DNA from: Candidatus Zymogenus sp.
GTDB taxonomy: Bacteria; Desulfobacterota; Zymogenia; Zymogenales; Zymogenaceae
NCBI GenBank assembly: GCA_030613285.1
Contig: JAUWME010000194.1
Location: forward strand, 1 to 5,340
Reading direction: 5' to 3'
DNA: 5,340 nucleotides
Part shown: positions 1 to 5,340 of the stretch, one piece after another
Position numbering within the stretch: the first letter of the stretch is position 1
Layout of the letters: each line of letters opens with the position of its first letter
The notes under the pieces: generated by a model
The model's database searches: none
What the model was told of the DNA's origin: nothing
The model's input: only the letters and a program-made list of their open reading frames with translations
Made by a program: the position numbers and the translations under genes

Positions 1-600
1 CATGCTGAAGGCTCTTTCGATCTTACGTCTCGAGAAAAACAAATGTGGGATATAATCCCTCCCGATGGGAGCTTTGTGACAAAGCTGGTAAATTTAACTA
101 CCATGACTGATTTTGAGGCGTATGAGGTGCTAACATCTTTGATGTTAAAAAAAGCTTTTAAGTTTTTGAAGATCAAAACGCTCGTAATCGATGACAGCGT
201 CTTCATGGTCAGAATCCTCAAAGATATCCTTGTAAAGATTTACGGAGACACCATGGCTATCAGAACTTTAGACAACGGTGCAGATGCAATCAATATTATA
301 CATTCTTCAAATATTGAGGCTCTTCCGGATCTCATTTTTACTGATATTATGATGGAAGGTACCAACGGGATGGAAGTCATCAAGGCCGCAAGGAACAGGG
401 ACGAGCCAATACCTATCATCGCGGTAACAACTTTACAAAGGGAAATAAAGGATATTTTAAAAGGAGGGGCAAATTACCTCCACAAGGATTGGATTACAAA
501 AGACAATATCGATGATATTATCAAGGATATTGTTGAAAGAACACTTTCTGGTGAGCTGTCCGTTATGGGCGGCAGCGTCGACAGGAAAAGGAGGAAGTAG
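1..600 (+). CDS. Response regulator with N-terminal PatA/DUF4388-like segment, 5'-truncated by window edge
   Basis: The reading frame is open from base 1, so the true start lies outside the window. The first ATG, at 43, is internal or at best an alternative, and no Shine-Dalgarno motif precedes it. Numbering from that ATG, residues 1-40 together with the 14 codons before it resemble the winged-helix-like tail of DUF4388/PATAN proteins (LTSREKQMWDII, then a DG turn, then DFEAYEVLTSLMLKKAF). Residues 45-168 form a CheY-like receiver. The acidic pair is D50/D51 (VIDDS), the phospho-acceptor is D101 (FTDIM), the switch Thr is T129 (AVTT), an aromatic Y145 lies in beta-5, and the conserved Lys is K148. 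The usual Pro after that Lys is Asp here. No output domain follows the receiver; the protein ends in a short basic tail (DRKRRK). It probably acts in cytoplasmic two-component signalling with its non-receiver domain on the N-terminal side. The partner kinase is not visible. The receiver call is firm; the DUF4388 call is by eye. Confidence 0.9.
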   Translation, partial: HAEGSFDLTSREKQMWDIIPPDGSFVTKLVNLTTMTDFEAYEVLTSLMLKKAFKFLKIKTLVIDDSVFMVRILKDILVKIYGDTMAIRTLDNGADAINIIHSSNIEALPDLIFTDIMMEGTNGMEVIKAARNRDEPIPIIAVTTLQREIKDILKGGANYLHKDWITKDNIDDIIKDIVERTLSGELSVMGGSVDRKRRK

Positions 601-650
601 TAATAGTTTTGTAATGGGGTTGCTGGTAATTGAGAAGGGGGATAGAATCA

Positions 651-670
651 GTTGGTCGGGGTTGGTAGGG
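651..670 (+). repeat. Tandem 10-nt G-rich repeat (GTTGGTMGGG x2)
   Basis: GTTGGTCGGG at 651-660 is followed directly by GTTGGTAGGG at 661-670, a 9/10 match. The pair sits in a G-rich patch with G-tracts at 616-619, 637-641, 658-661, 668-670 and 676-678. It lies in the 190-bp gap between the response regulator and the CoA-binding gene. The repetition is plain in the sequence, but its function is unknown: it could be a regulator site, a G-quadruplex-prone element or chance. Confidence 0.6.
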
Positions 671-739
671 TTATCGGGTTTTTAATTGTTTAGAGCAAAT
701 GAAATGGTCGGCATATTACTTTTTTTTGAAACGACGCTG

Positions 740-768
740 TTGAAACCGAAGAATATTTCTCTCATAAA
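740..768 (+). promoter_or_regulatory. Weak candidate promoter for the CoA-binding gene
   Basis: TTGAAA at 740-745 (4/6 to the -35 consensus) is separated by 17 bp from CATAAA at 763-768 (4/6 to the -10 consensus). Transcription would begin near 775, leaving a leader of about 15 nt before the ATG at 791. The match is modest in an AT-rich stretch, and TTGAAA also occurs at 726 and 775, so this is tentative. Confidence 0.25.
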
Positions 769-790
769 CTACAATTGAAATGGCAATAAT

Positions 791-1279
791 ATGGTTACTA
801 CAGTATCAATGGAAGCAATAAACACTTTTTTTAAGGATCGAAAGCTCGCCCTGTTTGGAGCAACAAATACAAAAAGTGAATTCGGGAACACAGCATATAA
901 AGAGCTTAAGGAGCGGGGATTCACGGTCTATCCGGTTAATTATCGATTGACAACGGTGGGCGGTAAGCACTGCTATACGGACCTTGAATCGTTGCCGGAA
1001 GATAAAAGGATTAGCAGGGTTCTCATTACAACCCTCCCAAGCATGACCAATCAAGTCGTTCTGGATGCGGCCTCTTTGGGGTTTGAGCACATCTGGATTC
1101 AGTTAGGAAGTGAAACTCCCGGGGCCATAAAGCTTTTAACCGATGAGGGTATTAATGTCATCTACGGTCAATGCGTCCTGATGTTTGCCGAACCTGTTAC
1201 CTCCTATCATCTGCTACGACGTTATTGGTGGACGATTCTAAGGAAAACTCCCATTAGCATGGAGAGTAATTTAAGATAG
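791..1279 (+). CDS. CoA-binding domain protein (CoA_binding_2 / YccU-like Rossmann fold)
   Basis: This 162-residue cytoplasmic protein is essentially one Rossmann-type CoA-binding domain, related to the N-terminal domain of succinyl-CoA synthetase alpha and to stand-alone YccU-like proteins. Visible family features are the first beta strand and nucleotide-binding loop LALFGATNTKSEFGN (19-33), a second strand ending VYPVNY (46-51), DLESLPED (64-71), LITTLPS (78-84), IWIQLGSE (101-108), and the C-terminal strand with a conserved-type Cys, GQCVLMFAEP (126-135). The tail (YHLLRRYWWTILRKTP) matches the position of the His/Arg-rich helix and basic-Pro end seen in one subgroup, but it is richer in Trp. 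The ATG at 791 gives the longest frame. No Shine-Dalgarno motif precedes it or the next ATG (809), so the exact start is uncertain. The cellular role of such stand-alone domains is mostly unknown; ligand binding is inferred from the family. It runs convergently with the antiporter gene, 49 bp away. Confidence 0.88.
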   Translation: MVTTVSMEAINTFFKDRKLALFGATNTKSEFGNTAYKELKERGFTVYPVNYRLTTVGGKHCYTDLESLPEDKRISRVLITTLPSMTNQVVLDAASLGFEHIWIQLGSETPGAIKLLTDEGINVIYGQCVLMFAEPVTSYHLLRRYWWTILRKTPISMESNLR

Positions 1280-1328
1280 ATGTAACCTCCACCCCTTGTT
1301 TTTTTGTTCATTTGGCTATTAAACACAA

Positions 1329-2312
1329 TTAAAGTATAAAAAGACCTTCGGGAAAAACGTAAACAAGCACGATATAAGTGAGATAAAAAATCAAGTAAAT
1401 AACGCCCTCTATCCTGCCCACCTTTCTTCCAGTGGCAACAATGATAAACAGCAGCACAGTCAAAAAAAGCATAACTGGTGTGTCAAACGTAACAATCCGC
1501 ATCGATAAAGAAAACGGCTTTACGAGGGCTGTAATTCCTCCCACGATGAGAAAATTAAATATATTGCTGCCCAAGATATTACCAATGCTGATATCGCCCT
1601 CCCCCTTTGTTGCTGCAATTACAGACGTAATAAGTTCCGGGAGCGATGTCCCCAACGCCACAATTGAAACTGCAATGACTGCCTCGGATACCCCAAAGTT
1701 AATGGCAAGTCCCGTAGCACCCTTGACAAGAAAATCCGACCCTCCCGCCAAAAAGACAATTCCTGCGGCCACATAAAAGATCGAGCGGGGGATAGTGAGG
1801 GATTGTATTTTAATCCCATCAAGTTCAATCATGTCCAGCTCAACATCAGTATCCTCCCGTGCCATGATGATGCAGTAGACGGTAAAAACCAAAAAGAGGA
1901 TTATCAAGATTATGCCGTCGAAGCGATCAAAGGTGAGATCTCTCTCCATCAACCAAAAAATCACACTCAAAACGATGACAAAGGGGATTTCCCAAATGGC
2001 GGTATTTCTCTTGATGACGATGGGCATGAGTATGGCCGATGCCCCCATCACAAGGCCGAGGTTTGCAATATTGCTGCCCACAATATTCCCGCAGGCAATA
2101 TCGCCAAGTCCATTCAATGCAGCGTTTAACGAAGCCGCAAGCTCTGGAGCAGATGTGCCAAAGGCAACAAGGGTAAGCCCAATTATGAGGTTTGATATTC
2201 CAGCCCTCTTGGCCATGCTCACCGCCCCATCAACCAGAAGGGCAGCGCCCCAAATTAGTAACACAAAACCAATTAAGGTCAAAATTGAATTTTCAATGAT
2301 TCCTAACCACAT
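1329..2312 (-). CDS. Calcium/sodium antiporter, CaCA family (YrbG-like)
   Basis: This is an inner-membrane cation/Ca2+ exchanger of about 327 residues, the usual length for prokaryotic CaCA/YrbG proteins, with about ten predicted membrane helices. The two inverted alpha repeats that build the ion site are clear. Alpha-1 has GTSAPE (52-57) and GNIVGSNIAN (75-84); alpha-2 has GTSLPE (221-226) and GNILGSNIFN (244-253). The two catalytic Glu residues are E57 and E226. A hydrophilic acidic loop (about 152-166, EDTDVELDMIELDG) separates the two five-helix halves. The residues 27 positions after each Glu are both Asn; in the archaeal exchanger NCX_Mj the second is Asp, so the coupling ion cannot be read from sequence. 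The longest frame opens at a TTG (2324), but the ATG at 2312 has GGAAGA 4 nt upstream, and the TTG overlaps that motif, so I chose the ATG. A promoter lies at 2377-2405. The gene is probably monocistronic. Confidence 0.93.
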   Translation of the reverse strand: MWLGIIENSILTLIGFVLLIWGAALLVDGAVSMAKRAGISNLIIGLTLVAFGTSAPELAASLNAALNGLGDIACGNIVGSNIANLGLVMGASAILMPIVIKRNTAIWEIPFVIVLSVIFWLMERDLTFDRFDGIILIILFLVFTVYCIIMAREDTDVELDMIELDGIKIQSLTIPRSIFYVAAGIVFLAGGSDFLVKGATGLAINFGVSEAVIAVSIVALGTSLPELITSVIAATKGEGDISIGNILGSNIFNFLIVGGITALVKPFSLSMRIVTFDTPVMLFLTVLLFIIVATGRKVGRIEGVIYLIFYLTYIVLVYVFPEGLFIL

Positions 2313-2316
2313 ATTT

Positions 2317-2322
2317 TCTTCC
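2317..2322 (-). promoter_or_regulatory. Ribosome binding site that decides the antiporter start
   Basis: On the minus strand GGAAGA is followed by AAAT and then the ATG at 2312. The alternative TTG at 2324 shares its G with the start of this motif, so it cannot use it. This favours the ATG start, four codons into the longest frame. Confidence 0.6.
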
Positions 2323-2376
2323 AAAATTATAGTTCATGACAACGGAGAAATTTCTTTTTCTATAGATATGTCTTAC

Positions 2377-2405
2377 AGTATATATCTCACAAAAATATTT
2401 GTCAG
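2377..2405 (-). promoter_or_regulatory. Sigma-70-type promoter for the antiporter gene
   Basis: Read on the minus strand, CTGACA (2405-2400, 5/6 to TTGACA) is followed by a 17-bp AT-rich spacer and TATACT (2382-2377, 5/6 to TATAAT). Transcription would start near 2370, giving a leader of about 58 nt before the ATG at 2312. An inverted pair AGATAT (2364-2369) / ATATCT (2382-2387) straddles the -10 box, and a perfect 10-bp palindrome AGAAATTTCT lies at 2346-2355 in the leader. Either could be an operator, but both are AT-rich and may be chance. Confidence 0.55.
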
Positions 2406-2510
2406 CAAAAGTAAGCAGCCAAAGTATGAGAATTCTTGCATATCGGGGCGGATTTATCAATAAATAAATTGTGGTTCAGCAAATTTTTACAGACCTTAAT
2501 GTCCTTCGAT

Positions 2511-4064
2511 TTATGTCAAATGTGTTGATTCAAACAGGGAAGAACCCGTCATCGCAACAGGCTTTTCAATCCCCATAATCTCAAGAATTGTGGGGGAAAT
2601 ATCCGCCAAAATCCCAACCTTGAGAGCTTGTCCAACAAAAGCAGCGTCAACTACAATAAATGGAACGGGATTTGTTGTGTGGGCGGTCTGGGGCATATCG
2701 TTTTTGTAGTCCCACATCTCCTCCACATTTCCGTGATCAGCGGTTATCAACACAGCGTATCCCGCCCGTTTGGCCGCCGCCACCACCTCTCCCACGCATT
2801 CATCCACCACCTCAACGGCTTTTACCGCCGCCTTCATAACCCCTGTGTGGCCAACCATATCGGCATTTGCAAAATTTAAGATAATCAGGGCATACTCCGC
2901 TTTCTCAATCTCATCAACAACGGCAGAAACCACCATAAAAGCGCTCATCTCTGGCTTTAGGTCGTAGGTGGCAACCTCCTTTGGCGAGGCAATGAGAATC
3001 CTGTCCTCATTGGGGAATTCCTCTTCACTTCCACCGGAGAAGAAAAAAGTAACGTGGGCGTACTTCTCGGTCTCTGCTATCCGAAGTTGCTTTTCGCCCA
3101 AATTGCTCACAATTTCCCCAAGGATGTCTCTAATCTCAACTGGGGGAAACATCGCAGGGAAACTAAAATCGTCATCGTATTGGGTCATTGTCAAAAAGCC
3201 TGTCAGGTCGGGAACCTCGTCCCGAATAAATTCATCGAAGTCTTGGGACGTAAGTGCTGTGGTAATCTCTCTGGCACGGTCAGCGCGAAAGTTAACAAAA
3301 AAAACACCGTCACCATTCATCAACTTCCCCACGGGTTTGTTGTCTTTTACCATCACCGTAGGAGTTACAAATTCATCCGTCTCCCCCAGCTTGTATGCTG
3401 TCTCAATTGCCGTAATAGGATTCTCAGCCAACCTCCCCTCACCCTGCACAATTGCATCATAACCCTTTTTGACCCTTTCCCATCGGTTGTCCCTGTCCAT
3501 TGCCCAGAACCTTCCACCGAGGGTTGCAACGGCGCCAATTTCCTCAGCATCCAAAAAATCCACCAGATCCGTCATATACCCGGCACCGCTAACGGGTGGA
3601 GTGTCCCTGCCGTCCAAGAGGGCATGGATGTAAACATCGTTTATCCCAATTTTTTTTGCCGCCCGAATCGCACCAAAGAGATGCTCCATGTGGCTGTGAA
3701 CGCCACCGTCAGATAACAACACCATAAGATGGAGAGCGCCACCCCCCATTTTGATTTTCCCAAATAGTCCAAGGAGGGCATCGTTTTTATAGAAGCTTCC
3801 GTCTGCTATCGCACTGTTTATCCGCGTGTAATCTTGATAGACAATCCTTCCCGCACCGATATTTAAGTGGCCAACCTCGCTGTTTCCCATCTGGCCGTCC
3901 GGGAGTCCCACACTGTTGCCGCTTGCCCCAAGTGTGGTTGATGGATATTTCTCGGTAAGGGCGTCGATATTAGGTGTAGCACCTTCTGCAATGGCGTTGA
4001 ATTTTATTTCTTCTCTTATTCCCCAACCATCCATAATGATGAGGATAACCGGTTTTTTAATCAT
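2511..4064 (-). CDS. gpmI: 2,3-bisphosphoglycerate-independent phosphoglycerate mutase
   Basis: This enzyme interconverts 3-phosphoglycerate and 2-phosphoglycerate in glycolysis and gluconeogenesis through a phosphoserine intermediate, using two metal ions (Mn2+ in studied homologues). It is a cytoplasmic alkaline-phosphatase-superfamily monomer. The 517 residues match the usual length of about 510-515. Numbered from the ATG at 4064, the phosphatase-domain residues are D12 (MDGWG), nucleophile S62 (GQMGNSEVGH), D402 and H406 (NADMVGH), D443 and H444 (TADHGN) and H462 (TAHTTNPVPF). The inserted transferase domain shows H123 (HSHMEH), R153/D154 (DGRDTPP), R185 and R191 (GRFWAMDRDNRWER), R260/R263 (FRADR) and K334 (EKYAH). 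Nothing is missing, so it should be active. The longest frame opens with GTG (4067), one codon earlier, but AAGGAG sits 4 nt before the ATG and only 1 nt before the GTG. It lies 67 bp after the cyclodeaminase-family gene on the same strand, with no convincing promoter between, so co-transcription is plausible. Confidence 0.98.
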   Translation of the reverse strand: MIKKPVILIIMDGWGIREEIKFNAIAEGATPNIDALTEKYPSTTLGASGNSVGLPDGQMGNSEVGHLNIGAGRIVYQDYTRINSAIADGSFYKNDALLGLFGKIKMGGGALHLMVLLSDGGVHSHMEHLFGAIRAAKKIGINDVYIHALLDGRDTPPVSGAGYMTDLVDFLDAEEIGAVATLGGRFWAMDRDNRWERVKKGYDAIVQGEGRLAENPITAIETAYKLGETDEFVTPTVMVKDNKPVGKLMNGDGVFFVNFRADRAREITTALTSQDFDEFIRDEVPDLTGFLTMTQYDDDFSFPAMFPPVEIRDILGEIVSNLGEKQLRIAETEKYAHVTFFFSGGSEEEFPNEDRILIASPKEVATYDLKPEMSAFMVVSAVVDEIEKAEYALIILNFANADMVGHTGVMKAAVKAVEVVDECVGEVVAAAKRAGYAVLITADHGNVEEMWDYKNDMPQTAHTTNPVPFIVVDAAFVGQALKVGILADISPTILEIMGIEKPVAMTGSSLFESTHLT

Positions 4065-4068
4065 CACT

Positions 4069-4074
4069 CTCCTT
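4069..4074 (-). promoter_or_regulatory. Ribosome binding site of gpmI
   Basis: AAGGAG on the minus strand is followed by AGTG and then the ATG at 4064. The GTG at 4067 lies only 1 nt beyond the motif, too close for normal initiation, so the ATG is preferred. Confidence 0.75.
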
Positions 4075-4131
4075 ATTATCTCTTTGCAATATCAGTGTAA
4101 TTCTGTCCATATAATATCTTGTCATTTCCAA

Positions 4132-5151
4132 TCATTTCATAAGGTTTATCATCGTTCCCACGCCCAAGCTCACTGCCTTCTCATAGCAGAGGGCAGCGGC
4201 GGCGGCGTCCTGTATAGCTGTCCCCGTGGAGTCGTAGATAATAATCTCATCTTCGTTGGTACGCCCCTCAACATTTCCCGCTATTATCTCCCCCAATTCT
4301 CCCTCCACATCCGTAACTTTCATAATACCGTCAACAATGGCGTGATGGAGTTCCCCAACTTTGGCGCACTGCTCGGTGATGTCACAAACCACCCTGTTTC
4401 TGGAAAGGAGGTCAGCTTCCAATTCATGTTTGTCGGGGCTGTCTGCCCCCACGGCAGCTACAAATGTACCCGGCCGTACAAAACTGTTTTTAAGAAACGG
4501 CATCCGCGATGGCGTGCAGGTAACGATGATGTCGCTTTTCCCTGTGGCCTCTTCAAGGTCGCTCGTATATTTCACATCGATTGCCAGTTCTTCGGCCATC
4601 TCCTCAACATAGCTATTGCCCCTGACTTCGTCTCGCCCCCAGACGTAAGCAGTCTTGAGGGATACTACTTCATTTAGGGCCATCAATTGGATTTTCCCCT
4701 GATTTCCATATCCGCAGATGGTCACTGTTTCAGAATCTCTCCTCGCCAGATATTTTGCCGCCACCGCTGTTGCCGCCCCCGTCCTCTTTTTTGTAATCTC
4801 GATGGAATCCATAATGGCCAAGGGAAAAACTTTGTCGCCATCAAAGAGTATGATCGCTCCCATAATATTTGGGAGGTTAAACTGCTCCATGTTTTGGAAA
4901 GAGCTCCCGTTTACCTTTAGGGCAAAATATTGCATCGAAAGGGAAACCCCCCCAGCCTTGATGTGAAACTCAACGTTCTCTTTTACGTCGGCGTGGAGCA
5001 TACCCGTTCCAAAGCTTTTTCCCTCGGCGTGTTTTCTAAATGCGTCCTCGACAATATCAATGTACTCTTTCAAATCCACCATGGCCGATATTTCACTACG
5101 TGTCAGGAGGAGTGTCCCTTCGGGTATCCTTTCTAATATCACTTCCGTCAT
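4132..5151 (-). CDS. Ornithine cyclodeaminase / alanine dehydrogenase (mu-crystallin) family protein
   Basis: This is a cytoplasmic NAD(P)-dependent enzyme of the OCD/mu-crystallin family, whose members include ornithine cyclodeaminase, archaeal-type alanine dehydrogenase, ketimine and pyrroline-2-carboxylate reductases and lysine cyclodeaminase. The length of 339 residues is normal. Numbered from the ATG at 5151, the N-terminal substrate domain begins LLLTRSEISAMVDLKEYIDI and has the conserved Lys K79 (FALKVN) and the RTGAATA stretch (R123). The Rossmann domain has GYGNQG (147-152), a variant of the usual GxGxQ loop, and VTCTPS (210-215). The catalytic-type Asp is D237 in VGADSPDKHELEADLL, and the closing motif is DSTGTAIQD (307-315). 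All core residues are present, but they do not fix the substrate. An in-frame TGA directly precedes a GTG at 5166, so the only starts are that GTG (344 residues) or the ATG at 5151; neither has a strong Shine-Dalgarno motif. The gene follows the cupin gene by about 46 bp and precedes gpmI by 67 bp. Confidence 0.92.
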   Translation of the reverse strand: MTEVILERIPEGTLLLTRSEISAMVDLKEYIDIVEDAFRKHAEGKSFGTGMLHADVKENVEFHIKAGGVSLSMQYFALKVNGSSFQNMEQFNLPNIMGAIILFDGDKVFPLAIMDSIEITKKRTGAATAVAAKYLARRDSETVTICGYGNQGKIQLMALNEVVSLKTAYVWGRDEVRGNSYVEEMAEELAIDVKYTSDLEEATGKSDIIVTCTPSRMPFLKNSFVRPGTFVAAVGADSPDKHELEADLLSRNRVVCDITEQCAKVGELHHAIVDGIMKVTDVEGELGEIIAGNVEGRTNEDEIIIYDSTGTAIQDAAAAALCYEKAVSLGVGTMINLMK

Positions 5152-5197
5152 GATCTTTTCATCCACTCAATTTAAAAAATTTCAGCTTCCTCAAAGG

Positions 5198-5340
5198 CTA
5201 CTCGTACTCTTTTGGCACGGCACAAATCAAGACCAAGGGAGTGTCGGCACTATTTCTGTACTGGTGCTTCTCGTCGGGTTGTATCAAGGCAAAATCGCCA
5301 CTGCCGACGTTTGTGGTATCGCCGTTAATATCTACTATCT
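5198..5340 (-). CDS. Cupin-domain protein, C-terminal part (runs off the window)
   Basis: The last 46 codons of a minus-strand gene end at a TAG at 5200-5198; its 5' part lies beyond the right edge. The peptide carries a cupin motif 2: GDFALIQPDEKHQYRN, with Gly, His and Asn at the canonical G-(11)-H-(4)-N spacing, followed by a typical final strand (TPLVLICAVPKEYE). The His would be a metal ligand of the small beta-barrel. The ending right after this strand suggests a short, single-domain cupin, though the missing part prevents certainty. Such proteins act as metal-dependent isomerases, dioxygenases or lyases, or as small-molecule sensors; the function cannot be chosen here. It lies just upstream of the cyclodeaminase-family gene on the same strand, so the two are probably co-transcribed. 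Confidence 0.82.
   Translation of the reverse strand, partial: IVDINGDTTNVGSGDFALIQPDEKHQYRNSADTPLVLICAVPKEYE

Noticed and set aside
780..821. A 13-codon frame overlapping the start of the CoA-binding gene
   Set aside because: It has no ribosome binding site and no recognisable peptide; an overlap of this size is expected by chance.
1280..1328. Possible bidirectional terminator in the convergent gap (T-run at 1299-1305)
   Set aside because: No stem of useful length precedes the T-run; the only pairing (GGAG at 1261 with CTCC near 1287-1290) has a loop above 20 nt.
1912..2463. A 183-codon plus-strand frame antisense to the antiporter
   Set aside because: The antiporter alpha repeats are unmistakable on the other strand; this frame's hydrophobic look mirrors the membrane gene.
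2440..2510. A rho-independent terminator after gpmI
   Set aside because: Only short AT-rich inverted repeats are present, with no GC-rich stem followed by a minus-strand T-run.
3054..3716. A 220-codon plus-strand frame inside gpmI
   Set aside because: It is antisense to a complete GpmI with all catalytic motifs, has a low-complexity unlikely protein and no ribosome binding site; it is a shadow frame.
4065..4131. A promoter just upstream of gpmI
   Set aside because: ATGACA with a 17-bp spacer leads only to AATTAC (3/6 to the -10 consensus), and other -35-like boxes have wrong spacers.
3916..4677. A 253-codon plus-strand frame across the gpmI start and the cyclodeaminase-family gene
   Set aside because: It spans two well-supported minus-strand genes and their gap, and its product has no recognisable family pattern.

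Overview
The window is a plain bacterial chromosomal stretch. Genes are tightly packed, and there are Shine-Dalgarno motifs and one good -35/-10 promoter. Protein content (a receiver protein with a PatA/DUF4388-like N-terminal part, a CoA-binding Rossmann protein, a YrbG-type cation antiporter, GpmI, an ornithine-cyclodeaminase-family enzyme and a cupin) would suit a Gram-negative, deltaproteobacterium-like (Desulfobacterota-like) host. That assignment is a guess from gene style, not from a marker gene.

Layout, left to right. Positions 1-600 (+) hold the 3' part of a response-regulator gene that is already open at base 1. Positions 601-790 are non-coding, with a G-rich patch that includes a 10-nt tandem repeat and a weak candidate promoter. 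Positions 791-1279 (+) encode a CoA-binding-domain protein. A 49-bp convergent gap (1280-1328) follows, with a T-run but no convincing hairpin. Four genes then lie on the minus strand, read from right to left: the 3' end of a cupin gene (5340-5198), an ornithine cyclodeaminase/alanine dehydrogenase-family enzyme (5151-4132), gpmI (4064-2511) and a CaCA-family antiporter (2312-1329). The 198-bp gap between gpmI and the antiporter carries a promoter with a 17-bp spacer, so the antiporter probably has its own transcript.

The cupin, cyclodeaminase-family gene and gpmI are co-directional with gaps of about 46 and 67 bp and may be one transcription unit. The first two could form a small amino-acid or imino-acid metabolism pair. 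GpmI is a housekeeping glycolytic/gluconeogenic enzyme whose catalytic residues are all visible. For the three complete minus-strand genes the longest frame opens at GTG or TTG, but an ATG one to five codons inside is the better start for at least two of them.

I found no RNA gene, CRISPR array, insertion sequence, phage gene or defence system, and nothing that clearly amounts to an undescribed system. The most noteworthy points are the N-terminal non-receiver domain of the truncated regulator, the G-rich repeat at 616-678, and the unknown substrate of the cupin-linked dehydrogenase.
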